Source of the DNA: Owenia fusiformis | Lineage: Eukaryota > Annelida > Polychaeta > Sabellida > Oweniidae | Assembly (NCBI GenBank): GCA_903813345.2 | Contig: CAIIXF020000005.1 | Coordinates: 19,719,375-19,783,374, forward strand | Length of the DNA: 64,000 bases | Direction of reading: 5' to 3' | Shown: positions 53,001-59,550 of the stretch, piece after piece | Numbering within the stretch: position 1 is the first letter of the stretch | How the letters are laid out: each line of letters starts with the position of its first letter | Position numbers and translations under genes: made by a program | Notes under the pieces: model-generated | What the model saw: only the letters and a program-made list of their open reading frames with translations | The model's database searches: none | What the model was told of the DNA's origin: nothing

Positions 53001-54320
53001 AGAAAAAGTTAGAATCAAGTCTTATACTAAGTTGGCATTCCTTCAAGTTTCAAGAGGTTTTGAGAGGTAAAGTCCACTTACTGTTATTTTATTGCTCTCC
53101 CAATCACTGTACCAAGCTTTGTGGTAACTAAGTCGCTACCATGGTGACAATCTGTTGACACTGAAATCCATTAAAACTTACATTTTGCTAATTTCTTGAA
53201 TATAAAAGGCATACCTTTTTACTTTAATTTTGACAGAAAACACTCGTTGTGATACCTGACGAAGATCTGAGCACAGAAGACTCTCACTCTGGTTCTATCC
53301 CATGGCTATTGTGTGCAACTATGAACAAGTACAACACCTTGTGTGTCGGTGACTCAAAGGGACATCTACATCTATTCAAAACCAATAAAGCTAACAATAA
53401 GGCCACAGTAAGTTGATTTCAGTGCAATGAAAAATATTCATTATGGATACATTATCAAAAAAGTTTGTAAAAAGAGTTTTGTCTTGTTGGAAAGAGAGTG
53501 ATCTCATAAAACTACCTATGACAGTCCTTGAAATACAAAGAAAGGAATAAAACCATGGAATTAGAAAATGAGTTGTTTTGATAGGCAGAATGCTCAATTA
53601 GTTTGTGATAGAAGCAATATCATTTACATATTATAAACTACCACAAAATTAAGATTTTGAAAAGTATCTTGCACGAGCATGAGAAATGAATGTAGGAGGG
53701 CGTACATGTACTTTAACATGTATATTTTACCTCCTTCCAGATCCACTCTGGTGCAGTGACAAGTGTAGCTTTGTCTGGTGATATAATGTTCACAGGGTCA
53801 GCTGACTCTACTGTAAAAGCCTGGCACTTCAAGGACAGGAATTCATACATTCAGGTATTAGACATGAGTCACTGTCGCAACTGAACAATTTATCATTAAC
53901 TTTAGGCTTTTAATTAGGTTTTGATTTATTTTAACTTGAAAATTTTAATTAATTGCCTCAATGCTTTTTGCACATTTTTATATTTTAACCATTCAGAAGT
54001 AGTAAATACTCAATAGTTAAATCATATCTAATCTGGAATACGACTTTGGGGTATGAGTAAATAGTATGAGTAAACAAAGACTGATTTATTGATATCTTAA
54101 AGACAAGAACATACAATTTTTATATTTCCTTCAAAAATCTCTACTTATTTCACAAGAATTGCTATTTTTTCAGGTTGGGCAGTATTTCTGTCAGTCACCC
54201 ATTGTTTCCATGGCAATCATCCACGAGGGCAGTGCCAGTGTTCATATTGTAATTGGTGACCAACATGGGAATGTAGACTTCCTCCAGTGGTCATTTACAC
54301 ACAGAACAATGATGCCCTAA
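14637..54320 (+). CDS. TEP1: TEP1, telomerase/vault-associated protein 1 (45 coding exons)
   Basis: TEP1 is a large RNA-binding scaffold. In vertebrates it associates with telomerase RNA and with vault RNA inside vault particles. I joined 45 exons by GT/AG sites; all phases agree and sum to 8,151 bp (2,716 residues plus stop). This is close to the mammalian length of about 2,630. Domain order matches the family: N-terminal low-complexity region, TROVE (about 300-965), DUF4062 (about 970-1105), NACHT (about 1190-1490), helical linker, then WD40 repeats to the end. The start is ATG 14637: its exon begins after CAG at 14621-14623, and TGA and TAA stand in frame immediately before the ATG. A 5' non-coding exon must exist upstream and was not identified. 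The stop is TAA 54318-54320. Exons are detailed in the block entries. Oddities are an 11.1-kb transposon-filled intron 12 and two duplicated exon edges. Confidence 0.95.
15063..15251. mobile_element. MITE, CAGGCCCGTAGCCAGG family, copy 2
   Basis: A 189-bp copy in TEP1 intron 1, in the opposite internal orientation to copy 1. Both terminal inverted repeats are present, and a long G run lies near 15089-15103. No clean target duplication was found at the present ends. Confidence 0.75.
17279..36343 (+). CDS. TEP1: TEP1 exons 5-18: TROVE RNA-binding module
   Basis: Exons 17279-17413, 17721-17882, 18145-18247, 18759-18913, 19305-19426, 20019-20176, 20286-20486, 20710-20842, 31940-32120, 32663-32815, 33268-33384, 34994-35139, 35540-35611 and 36185-36343. 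The TROVE module (Telomerase, Ro, Vault) binds small RNAs through a HEAT-like ring. Diagnostic phrases are [26 protein letters not shown] and [15 protein letters not shown] in exon 11, and a von Willebrand A-like portion ([12 protein letters not shown]) in exons 16-17. FIAERGDGG in exon 18 closes the module. Two inserts interrupt it: a Lys/Glu-rich segment (exon 8, about residues 436-475) and an RGG-rich segment (exon 12, about 662-688) likely to add RNA affinity. Exons 12 and 13 are separated by the 11.1-kb intron. Confidence 0.93.
19948..20050 (+). repeat. Tandem duplication of the exon-10 acceptor and exon start
   Basis: The 47 bases at 19948-19994 are repeated at 20004-20050 with 2 differences (period 56). 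Both copies contain the polypyrimidine tract, the AG acceptor and the first codons of TEP1 exon 10 ([10 protein letters not shown] in the true copy). The upstream copy reads [10 protein letters not shown] and then meets TAG, followed at once by a possible GTGAAT donor. It is therefore a decoy acceptor or a mini-exon with a stop; the downstream acceptor at 20017-20018 is the productive one. Confidence 0.85.
20843..22055. other. TEP1 intron 12, 5' part: diverged tandem repeat and inverted-repeat arm
   Basis: From about 20880 to 21640 there are four diverged copies of a unit of about 120-155 bp. Each contains 'tatgacactttggctngtag' and 'ggccattttgaaaa' (near 21157, 21305, 21460 and 21578). From about 21717 to 21851 comes the left arm of an inverted repeat whose right arm lies beyond the retrotransposon (26649-26775). 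No exon was seen. Confidence 0.65.
22061..22240 (+). repeat. 5' LTR of the gypsy element
   Basis: 180 bp, beginning TGTTATG and ending CACAACA, with a polyadenylation signal (AATAAA) about 30 bp before its end. No difference from the 3' LTR at 26464-26643 was found by eye. Confidence 0.95.
22241..22258 (+). promoter_or_regulatory. Primer-binding site, tRNA-Leu-like
   Basis: Directly after the 5' LTR, TGATGTCAGATGTGG matches 13 of 15 bases of the complement of a typical animal tRNA-Leu 3' end (TGGTGTCAGAAGTGG). Leucine tRNA priming is also known for sea-urchin SURL elements of the Mag lineage. Confidence 0.6.
22290..26105 (+). CDS. Gag-Pol polyprotein of the gypsy element
   Basis: One ORF of 1,271 residues with gag and pol fused without frameshift. 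In order it has: a gag helical region; two zinc knuckles (about 206-240, CX2CX3HX4C then a CX2CX4H-type); an aspartic protease (Asp327 in VDTGAQANV); a reverse transcriptase with catalytic Asp607-Asp608 in [10 protein letters not shown]; an RNase H ([10 protein letters not shown], then ETDHKPL); an integrase with an H-H-C-C zinc site (HENH ... CDIC) and catalytic Asp1039, Asp1092 and Glu1128 (spacing D-X52-D-X35-E). Integrase phrases GVDLF, YSKYPEL and [13 protein letters not shown] resemble K02A2.6/Mag-type proteins. The reverse-transcriptase box has Gln where Tyr is commonest. No stop or frameshift was found, so it is potentially functional. The ATG is 50 bp after the LTR. Confidence 0.95.
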   Translation: MASGYSKIVKELDFYGPNLSEDWKRWRELIELMFDSPDATKWKEQEKAAQILLLIGEKGRDICRSWIATGVLSESQKKESKTLLDKFEEYCTPKKNRSIQRKMFYECYQSKDESIDEFVTKLRLIGRDCKFPDLDEMIADMILTHCHSTQVQEKLLRYEEDLTLDHALKIARLYEQSNVHKNSLNSRTESGNEEVCIVKKSQSQRCDNCGLIHRGGTCPAANEQCNGCLKFGHFKRCCRSGKSSEKDSRQRRQGKSGKRRNPRKVNQVEESVSSEDEVYLGSVTTEIPNTQTSKIAQILAKTPDIPNSKSWIIQLKTGGHTLTAKVDTGAQANVISHGLFKRLRHPPMKASTTRLFTYNRQPLDVMGESDMSCNFKGINYKVKFIVIKEKADTLISLQSAILFGLVSRSNISTVGSDSTLTTDQLVSNYSYLFEGLGCLPSKVHITLEENVTPVVHPPYKVAVHQRDKLKTELERMQKQGVIAKVDEPTDWVNNIVLVEKSDKSLRICLDPANLNKVIKREPYPTATTEEISTRLKGATRFTKLDATTSFWQLELDHESSLLTCFNTPFGRYRFTRLPYGLNISTEKFQMEVCKVLEGIDGVEVQVDDILISGKDEEQLKHRMEAVFQRASENNLKFNRKKCQFNVPSVTYVGHTWSRDGLSIPDDRIKAIVEMKTPTDKQSLSRFLGMVNYVAKFVPRLSELNAPLRELLKEDIIFEWNKPQTEAYEQLKKLITTAPVLKFYDPNKPSVLNVDSSKDGLGAVLLQDDMPVCYASKSLTPAQQNYSQIEKEMTSICFGATKFHQYLYGKPFVVETDHKPLEVIAKKALNKAPARLQRMLLQMQKYDVTIKWKPGKDMVISDTLSRACVDSDTESSKIIASIMNDIDQQADGLLQALPMSKPKQQEYRNATSNDPVLQRIMEYCRIGWPEKTDVHESVMPYYTFHDELSTVDGLVFKGLKLVIPTSMRDEVKSLIHENHMGIVKTKSIARETLFWPNMNSQIEDMIKNCDICKTHRNANQREPMIPHKVPMRPWEKIGVDLFSHNNKDYLIGVDYYSKYPELYSLTSTKAKPIINCLKASFSRNGIPQTVFSDNGPPFQSSEYVKFSEDYNFDIATSSPNLANSNGQIERTIQTVKNIIRKSDDIFTAMLNLRNTPIDAKINKSPAELLMGRKLRSKIPTSGVLLNPQSPDPNVRTKLQQKKQMEKRKYDLRARPLAPLQPNTPVKVREKRNNKYIWRNATVTEKLDSPRSYLVETPDGGQFRRNRRHLIPT
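26106..26463 (+). other. 3' untranslated region and polypurine tract of the gypsy element
   Basis: Non-coding, ending in the purine run AAAAGAAGGGAGA directly before the 3' LTR. This run is the expected plus-strand primer site. Confidence 0.8.
26464..26643 (+). repeat. 3' LTR of the gypsy element
   Basis: 180 bp, the same sequence as 22061-22240, followed by the ATTAT target duplicate. Confidence 0.95.
26776..28232. other. TEP1 intron 12, no gene seen
   Basis: AT-rich intronic sequence. Around 27738 is a copy of the 'aaagtggtgacatattgtta' dispersed repeat. Nothing coding is supported until the NAT8-like ORF. Confidence 0.45.
28233..29022 (+). pseudogene. NAT8-like GNAT N-acetyltransferase, frameshifted, intronless
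   Basis: Two overlapping reading frames together resemble a NAT8/camello-type membrane acetyltransferase. Frame one (28233-28736) has an N-terminal cytosolic part, a hydrophobic hairpin of about 45 residues ([27 protein letters not shown]) and the start of the GNAT fold. Near 28655-28675 the similarity moves to the next frame, which carries the acetyl-CoA loop ([13 protein letters not shown]) and the closing GNAT strand ([15 protein letters not shown]). The family acetylates cysteine conjugates or ER lysines. A one-base net indel breaks this copy; a sequencing error is the alternative. It lies in sense inside TEP1 intron 12. After the natural C-terminus (MMKKYL) the frame runs about 35 codons into the first satellite unit and stops at 29022. 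Confidence 0.7.
28908..30530. repeat. 94-bp satellite array joined to the NAT8-like ORF
   Basis: Units of 94 bp beginning 'gaaaaagtatttgaacagta' recur at about 28908, 29002, 29096, 29190, 29284, 29378, 29472, 29566, 29660, 29754, 29848, 29942, 30036 and 30130, about 14 near-identical copies. Then come diverged partial units to about 30530 (30209, 30313, 30413). There are no spacers. The first unit overlaps the last codons of the NAT8-like frame. The chain of 63-codon ORFs on the minus strand, one per 94-bp step, is a by-product of the repeat. Confidence 0.95.
30531..31939. other. TEP1 intron 12, 3' end, no gene seen
   Basis: AT-rich intron sequence leading to the acceptor at 31938-31939 of exon 13. 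There is a diverged 'ggccattttaaatgtg' repeat theme near 31436. Nothing coding was found. Confidence 0.45.
33385..34993. other. TEP1 intron 15 with promoter-like motif cluster
   Basis: Intron of 1.6 kb between exons 15 and 16. Its 5' part has a degenerate 'ccattttt'-type repeat. Around 34140-34460 several motifs typical of metazoan housekeeping promoters cluster (see the next entry). A short direct repeat of about 30 bp ('taattagatataatgataca') lies near 34763-34822. No exon is supported. Confidence 0.4.
34140..34460 (+). promoter_or_regulatory. Possible intronic promoter or enhancer (motif cluster only)
   Basis: Within 320 bp: a YY1-like CCAATATGGCG (about 34146), an E-box GTCACGTGAC (about 34160), an ETS-like CTTCCGG (about 34179) and an E2F-like TTTCGCGCC (about 34450) overlapping GCCATCTT. 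This is motif reading only. Part of it may be transposon-derived, because similar YY1-like sequence occurs in the foldback elements at 60-61 kb. Confidence 0.25.
36600..38360 (+). CDS. TEP1: TEP1 exons 19-22: DUF4062 and linker
   Basis: Exons 36600-36776, 37042-37284, 37794-37907 and 38240-38360, residues about 968-1186. DUF4062 is shown by [31 protein letters not shown] and [13 protein letters not shown]. The domain is found N-terminal to NACHT or AAA ATPases and has no assigned activity. A charged, helical linker ([15 protein letters not shown]) follows, then a segment leading to NACHT. Exon 21 is best started at the acceptor 37792-37793; an earlier open stretch at 37645-37791 in the same frame is judged intronic. 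Confidence 0.92.
37431..37504 (+). repeat. tRNA-Gln-related sequence, SINE head or tRNA pseudogene
   Basis: The segment 'tggtgtaaaggttagcact' followed by 'ctggact' matches the D arm (A box) and anticodon arm of tRNA-Gln. 'gggttcaatcg' fits a T arm (B box). The anticodon stem and acceptor pairing are degraded, so it is not a working tRNA. It sits in TEP1 intron 20 in sense orientation. The following 130 bp ('cacaggagctagcttgacc' onward) may be a SINE body. Confidence 0.55.
38640..38790 (+). repeat. Minisatellite in TEP1 intron 22
   Basis: About eight imperfect units of 15-21 bp built from 'gacatggtgacaagaataga' (variants cactg, tgatg). It is entirely intronic, ending about 70 bp before exon 23. 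Confidence 0.8.
38857..41660 (+). CDS. TEP1: TEP1 exons 23-28: NACHT NTPase
   Basis: Exons 38857-39039, 39230-39405, 39697-39844, 40611-40753, 41138-41264 and 41528-41660, residues about 1187-1489. The nucleotide-binding P-loop is [11 protein letters not shown] (about 1236-1246). Walker B is LYMFIDGAN with Asp about 1332. Following phrases [27 protein letters not shown] and [14 protein letters not shown] match the NACHT arrangement of TEP1. NACHT modules are STAND-type switch NTPases. Catalytic residues look intact. Exon 27 uses an unusual acceptor with little pyrimidine tract (attaaag), yet phase and homology require it. Confidence 0.93.
40213..40360. mobile_element. MITE, CAGGCCCGTAGCCAGG family, copy 3 (shortened)
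   Basis: A 148-bp copy in TEP1 intron 25. It starts CAGGCCCGTAGACAG and ends CTGGCTATAGGGCT, with the 5-bp direct repeat ATAAT (40208-40212 and 40361-40365). Its ends are more diverged than in copy 1, so it is an older insertion. Confidence 0.7.
42110..43494 (+). CDS. TEP1: TEP1 exon 29: helical linker and first WD40 repeats
   Basis: A single exon of 1,385 bp, far longer than its neighbours, residues about 1490-1951. Its first half is helical (winged-helix/superhelical part after [45 protein letters not shown]). From about residue 1750 it begins WD40 repeats: [38 protein letters not shown]...[53 protein letters not shown] and [15 protein letters not shown]...DGEVKLW. The donor is at 43495. 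Confidence 0.95.
43658..54320 (+). CDS. TEP1: TEP1 exons 30-45: C-terminal WD40 propellers
   Basis: Exons 43658-43756, 44016-44160, 44905-45017, 45346-45494, 45657-45756, 46062-46283, 46649-46787, 48614-48780, 49449-49687, 49822-49909, 50229-50371, 50803-50955, 52644-52752, 53237-53407, 53741-53854 and 54174-54320. WD40 blades form protein-interaction propellers. Clear examples are [34 protein letters not shown]...[32 protein letters not shown] and [11 protein letters not shown]...DSTVKAW. The last exon ends FTHRTMMP-stop. Exon 39 (49822-49909) has an in-frame duplicated copy of part of itself just past its donor. Confidence 0.94.
44765..44832. repeat. Single copy of the 13.4-14.4 kb tandem repeat family
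   Basis: In TEP1 intron 31, 'aaggtcaaaaaggtc' to 'tgttctcagaagttcaaatc' matches the repeat unit array upstream of TEP1, so the family is dispersed. Confidence 0.6.
46440..46620. repeat. Diverged element with 'gtgttccactt' repeats
   Basis: Intron 35 holds several copies of 'ggtgttccactt' and ends 'acaggtttcactgta'. Related sequence occurs at 36000-36160. Short relatives of a pogo-like terminal motif ('cagtaaaacctgtct') occur near 19611, 48828 and 50423. I read these as fragments of one old DNA-transposon family; the ends are unresolved. Confidence 0.4.
47505..48413 (-). mobile_element. 5'-truncated LINE, reverse-transcriptase C-terminal part
   Basis: The minus-strand frame is open for 302 codons, from just after a stop at 48414-48416 to 47505, inside TEP1 intron 36 and antisense to it. 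It shows the thumb and C-terminal region of a non-LTR reverse transcriptase: [43 protein letters not shown] and a terminal Cys/His motif [16 protein letters not shown]. The catalytic palm is missing, as in typical 5'-truncated insertions. The clade (CR1/Jockey-like) is not resolved. Confidence 0.8.
49150..49225 (+). repeat. tRNA-like fragment (Pro/Val-like), degenerate
   Basis: 'tggtctagcggtacaattct' fits a tRNA D arm (A box), and 'tcgcttagcacgcga' is a 4-bp-stem, 7-base anticodon loop. The T arm ('gaatttgaact') is poor and the acceptor arm is not pairable. It is probably a tRNA-derived SINE fragment in TEP1 intron 37. Confidence 0.35.
49910..50002 (+). other. TEP1: Possible in-frame alternative extension of TEP1 exon 39
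   Basis: Immediately after the exon-39 donor the frame stays open. It encodes a second version of part of the exon ([17 protein letters not shown] beside [15 protein letters not shown]). A second donor, GTAAGG, lies at 50003. Using it would add exactly 93 bp (31 codons) without changing phase. A third trace (CSYDN) lies further on near 50052. Whether it is used cannot be told from sequence. Confidence 0.45.
50956..52643. other. TEP1 intron 41, diverged tandem repeat
   Basis: From about 51980 to 52560 there are about five diverged copies of a unit of about 100-130 bp. Phrases are 'atttggttcaattttatatgctgat', 'gaaggaatttcnaatatgaccatt' and 'aaaatggttgccattttt'. It is related in theme to the repeats at 20.9-21.6 kb and 33.4-33.6 kb. 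No coding sequence is supported; the 94-codon ORF at 51355-51639 looks incidental. Confidence 0.55.
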
Positions 54321-55190
54321 CAATCTGGATTGTGCTCAATATCGACTTTTATGCATATAGAAATTATTACATGTAACGTTACATGTTACATGTAATTATA
54401 CGATTTAAAATCGTTTAAATTTAAATATGAATTGAATATAGGGGGGGGGGGGCAGATGTGCTTTGATAAGTTTTTTATAATTGGTCTCTTCACCTGAAAC
54501 TTTCTAGCTCTTCTTAGAATAAAGAAGAATAAATTATGTTTCAGCGAAGAATTGTGATTCTGACCCCCCTAGGAGGAAAGTTAGAACTGGTCAAAGTTAC
54601 TGATATGCTGAAAATTTCAGAAGGTTTGACTTGAAAGGATAAACCCCTATGGCAGATCTGCTCCCCCTAACCGTTAGTGAAATTCACTATAGACTAATTG
54701 TTCAAGGGTTAAATTGTGTTGATCAAAATAAGATAGCTGCTGTTTTAAGTTAAATCTTAGAAGTCCCATGAGATGAAGAAAATACTTTGTACAATATGGT
54801 AACCTTAACCAATTAAATGAAATCAAAAGTAGTGTTTGTAGAATAGGAATCTGTATTTTATTTGGCTCTGGATTAGTCTGTAAGACCCAGCACTAAGGAA
54901 AACTTCCTCTCTGTGCTGTGTCAATGGTGTCATTAAGGTTAATACAGAAATCTGCTATCCAAGTACACATATAAATTGATATACAAAATGATTTTCAGAT
55001 TTATATTATATCCTTATATGATAGGTATTCTTAGACTAGTTCTAAATCAGTTTTTGTTTTTGGTCTTTACAACCAATGTTGTACATAAAGTGGATATTCT
55101 TTCTAGCTAGCTCCGTGTTCATGTTATTTAGAACCTGTTTTAATGATCCAGACTCTAAAATGTTATGCAATAAAGATGATTATGATTCAA
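54321..55190 (+). terminator. TEP1: TEP1 3' UTR with candidate polyadenylation signals
   Basis: AATAAA occurs at 54518-54523 and 54528-54533, and again at 55169-55174. The first pair lies about 200 bp after the stop and would give a short 3' UTR; the last would give about 870 bp. A 12-base G run lies at 54441-54452. Confidence 0.45.
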
Positions 55191-55972
55191 TATTAAGGTG
55201 ATAATTCAATACACATTCATTTCCAAAATGAAATTCATAAGTTTAACTATAGTTTAATATTAATCAAATATCATTTAATTTGAAATTCCATGTTTTTCAA
55301 TGGAAAAAAGAATGAAAATGTGGTTGAAATAAAAGAAATATTACAAAAACTGCCAGTAGTTTGATAATTCAAATGCAAATGAGGTATATTTAGTGAAATT
55401 GCAAACATTAGCTGATATTTGAGGGTCTACTTTATGATAATCTATACACATTAAATGAACCAGTTATTTTCATACTAACTGTGATCGTATGTTCCCCATT
55501 ATGAAGGTACCACAATCGCTAAAGCAATCTAAATAAATTATTATTTTAAAAGTAGAATGGATCTGCATCTTTAAAACAGTAATTTCTATATGTTTATATA
55601 CTCGTATTAATGTAACTTTTTACACCGCAGGGTTAAATTGCTTTGTAACGAAAGATTTTGTGCCTTTGTCAAAAATCCTGAAGCTTCTGTATCAAAATGC
55701 TTCATAACAAGTCAATTAAACATGCTGAGTATCTCTAACCAATGGTAATTGTCCGTTTATATCAACTTTCTATTTACAAGATTTAGCCAAATCAGCGTTT
55801 GTTGGTTGCAACCTTACTCTCCCTATTGAAGGTAAGCTTAGACCAACTAACTAACATATTGTTACACATTGTTTTATAAATGGAATAGTCATTTACATTT
55901 TCATATTCTATCAATTATGAATAAATTTTGTATTCATTATATCTTTGTTTTATCTATATTTATTTCATATCC
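55191..55972. other. Intergenic, no gene seen
   Basis: AT-rich sequence without recognisable genes or repeats, ending at the target duplicate of the large inverted-repeat element. Confidence 0.4.
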
Positions 55973-55977
55973 ATCGT

Positions 55978-58350
55978 CACGCGGTAGTATCTCTTCGGGA
56001 CGTATCGAAACCACTCCGTCCCGAAAAACCGTTAATTTGAATTTAAAACCTACCCCAGTGTTTGAAAATCAAGGATTGTGAGTCTCGCACTTCACCGTTT
56101 TTCTTCAAACTTGTTCCGTACAAAGCTTCACAGAAATACCTTTCAGTCGATACATTGTTTTCGTGTACAAAGTACCTCGTTTTAGCGGCGTTTTGGTCCC
56201 CAGCTGCGAGATAAAGCAAATTTTCATAACTTTCAACTGTAAGTCAAGTTATCTCGCCAGTCTTTTACCCATTCTCGCTCATAATTTCAGAATGGACTCC
56301 CATTACAACCTTCCATCGCTACGTTTTGATTTTTGGGCATCAAACGCAGCAGTTTCTAAATCATCCACACATCTCTTCAAATTTGACCAATACGTCCCGT
56401 CATCTTCCACTACGCCCCGCCGAGTCTATCACTATACACGTAGAGTTGCATTCTAAAACAATTTGTCCATCGATGTGTCCGTTTGTAGGTTGCCATTGTC
56501 GATTCTAAATACCAATCGGATTGTGTTTTAAGATTTACCCATTCTTGTCCATTTTCAATATACCTATAATAGGGTGGTCCAAAATCTCCATAAAATTTAG
56601 ATTTCCCGATATTGCTTTAAGAAACGTTTAAAGTGCCATATCCTTGAAAAAATGTTAAAATGCGAAAGGATGGGTGATGTCAATTATATTATTTTCAGCA
56701 TAACGTTAGAAACATGCATCATTTTATATGGTACACGTTTCATAATGTAATCCAATGGAATCATACAGAAGAAAGGTTGACACACAACAGTTAAAATCTT
56801 TATATTACATTATCAGACCAAGTCAGTAGATGTTGTTTATATACCAATTAGTGTTGTATGATGATGCATTCTTTATATGAATCTAGAAACGTTTTTGTGC
56901 CAATATCGCTCAATTTTGATAACATCTCCGTTATTTTGAAATTAAGCGTGGCAAAGTTTCCCGATGGATTTAGCTAAAAAAAGTGGTGCCTGTAGGGTTA
57001 TTGAAAATCATACATGATGAAGAAAAAATACATATTCCTGAAATACAACAGTTTAATTTTGAGTTATAAACCATTTAAGAAAACGGCATATTTGTCAAAA
57101 TTACCAAAACTTCAAGTGAGACGCGTGGCAAAATTTCCCAGGGGTCTAGAGTGGAAATATTTGTACCAAGAGTCAATTTGTAACTAGAATCTATCAGATG
57201 ACAGATTTTTGGAAAATTTTGCAGATTTGGACAACCCTAACCTATAACTTTGTTGAACCTGAAGAAACGTATCAACTTTTTGTTAAATAAAGATAGCAAA
57301 TTCAGCTGTCTACTGTACCTAACTTGTACTTTTTGCTAGTACTCAGATTGATGGATAATCTGTCGTATGACATGCGACAAACATATCAATTCTCATGGGT
57401 TTACATGGGAATGTCGATTTTCAAAAATTCATCAGATTTATCATCCATTTCCGATCTATTGTAATTGAGGAAAAACATCAAGAAAATTTGGAGGTATTGG
57501 GAATAAAGTCAAGTTATATTTCCGTCAATTTTATAAGTATTTCCCCCGCAGGTTATGTAGATAAAAATTCAAACATAAATAGGCTTTAACACGTAGTTCA
57601 ATGGGGAGCTAAGGTTGCCAAACTTATGGAGGGGACAGTATCATGTCAAAGTATATTTTGTCACCAATTACATGAAACCTGCTACTGCATTAATGAAACT
57701 ATTATCCCGGTAAAGGACCTGTTTCAGATTCTATTACCGCCTCCCCATGAAAAAATATAAATTCATCAATCAGTTATAGTTATACTCCGTATGTATGCTA
57801 AACTTAAGACTGGTGTTAAGAATCGACCAAAGCAAACCTATGTAAAATTACACAACGATGAACAAAATGTTTTAGAATACAACTCCACGTTTGTAGTCAT
57901 AGACTCGGCGGGGCGTAGTGGAAGGTGACGGGACGTATTAGTCAAATTTTAAGAGATGTGTGGATGATTTAGAAACTGCTGCGTTTGATGCCCAAAAATC
58001 AAAACGTAGCGATGGAAGGTTGTAATGGGAGTCCATTCTGAAATTATGAGCGAGAATGGGTAAAAGACTGGCGAGATAACTTGACTTACAGTTGAAAGTT
58101 ATGAAAATTTGCTTTATCTCGCAGCTGGGGACCAAAACGCCGCTAAAACGAGGTACTTTGTACACGAAAACAATGTATCGACTGAAAGGTATTTCTGTGA
58201 AGCTTTGTACGGAACAAGTTTGAAGAAAAACGGTGAAGTGTGAGACTCACAATCCTTGATTTTCAAACACTGGGGTAGGTTTTAAATTCAAATTAACGGT
58301 TTTTCGGGACGGAGTGGTTTCGATACGTCCCGAAGAGATACTACCGCGTG
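55978..58350. mobile_element. 2.37-kb DNA element with 0.5-kb terminal inverted repeats
   Basis: Left arm about 55978-56482 and right arm about 57848-58350 are nearly identical reverse complements. That is why the same small protein frame appears at 56163 (plus) and 57938 (minus). Ends read CACGCGGTAGTATCTC. A 5-bp direct repeat ATCGT flanks the element (55973-55977 and 58351-58355). The 1.36-kb interior is AT-rich with no transposase frame; a short phrase 'gtggcaaagtttccc'/'gtggcaaaatttccc' recurs inside it. It is non-autonomous, with superfamily unknown. Confidence 0.8.
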
Positions 58351-58355
58351 ATCGT

Positions 58356-59439
58356 ACCTACTATATTCAGAGCACGATCAATGTACCACATACAAAGGCC
58401 GATCCAGAAGTTCTAATAAATTGAAATTCTATTTGAGATAAAGTTCAATGAAGATACCCAAACTAATGTCCTTCTGAATCAAAACACGCATGAATACACT
58501 GTGGTTTCTCTCTACCAACTATTTGTACACGTTTTGCAGTCCTACTCAGGTGTTGACAGCATTTTCGCTTTTAAGAGCTTACACTTTACACGTTTGGGAT
58601 TTGTAGAATATAGTCATGACAAGGAAAGTTAAACAATTATTGCCAAGGGTAATTTGACTTGTTAGATACATTGCCTTTCAGGAGTCTTAACCCATGCTTG
58701 ATCTGATTCTCCCTAAATCCTAAAAAAACATAATTATAAAATTTGCTACGCATCCGATAAGAGGTACTTTTAGTTTTACTTAAATTAAATTCCAATGAGC
58801 CGAAGTTCTATTAACCTGAGCATACTTTGTAACGTCACGAAATCTACTGTGCCTCTCTAAAATTTTGTAAATGGCCCAACAACTGAACAATGAAAAGACG
58901 CCTGATGGCTTTATTCTGAATCGTATGTTCATCCCAAATACATATAGTACATACAAAGTAAAAACGAAAGTCTGCCCCAGTGTTACCCTGCGCACAGAGT
59001 CTAGTTATAAACTACCGAAGAAGACGAACGAATGCAAATGGTACCCCAGTATTGAACTTCGGTAAACAAGTTTTTTATTACATTTTTTGTAAAGAAATAA
59101 TTTGAAATAAATCTAAGCAAGAGTACGAATCATTTGATTTGAATATTTTCTTTGATAATTGTGTCTTTAATTCACCACAAGGTCACTCCTTATAACTCGG
59201 GTTTGATGAATAATATACATTCGCATTGGAATTCTAATACACTTAGTGTCAGACATCATTTGTAAGTTATATCGTTAACTATGAATCAGTAATTATGTAT
59301 CGTGATTTTCCCCTATTAGTTATGTTTATCTGTCAAGGTATGAATATATGATAAAGACCAAGTAAATGTTATGTGAGAACTAAGTTTTTTGAAAACTTTA
59401 CCTGAGGCACTTTAGGATACCTCCTGCTAGTGCCATGAA
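58356..59439. other. Intergenic, no gene seen
   Basis: Contains a 64-codon plus ORF at 58871-59065 (MAQQLNNEKTPDGF...) without homology that I recognise or a clear gene context. Otherwise featureless AT-rich DNA. Confidence 0.35.
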
Positions 59440-59550
59440 TAGTACAATAACGTCATTTCTAAGGGCGATATAGTGAAATATTGGACCAAGGGCCGAAGGC
59501 CCAAGGTCCAATATTTCACTATATCGCTCGCAGAAATGACGTTATTAGTA
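59440..59550. repeat. Near-perfect palindrome of about 110 bp
   Basis: 'aataacgtcatttct' then 'gcgatatagtgaaatattgg' and 'accaagggcc' is mirrored after a 3-base centre (gaa at about 59494-59496) by the exact complement. The whole could fold as one hairpin with about 50-bp arms. A neighbouring segment (about 59549-59775) is bounded by the inverted 13-mer TATTATTACCACC, suggesting a second small MITE abutting it. Confidence 0.85.

Noticed and set aside
56163-56456. 97-codon ORF also found on the opposite strand at 57938-58165
   Set aside because: Both are the same terminal inverted repeat of one transposon; there is no domain and no separate gene context.
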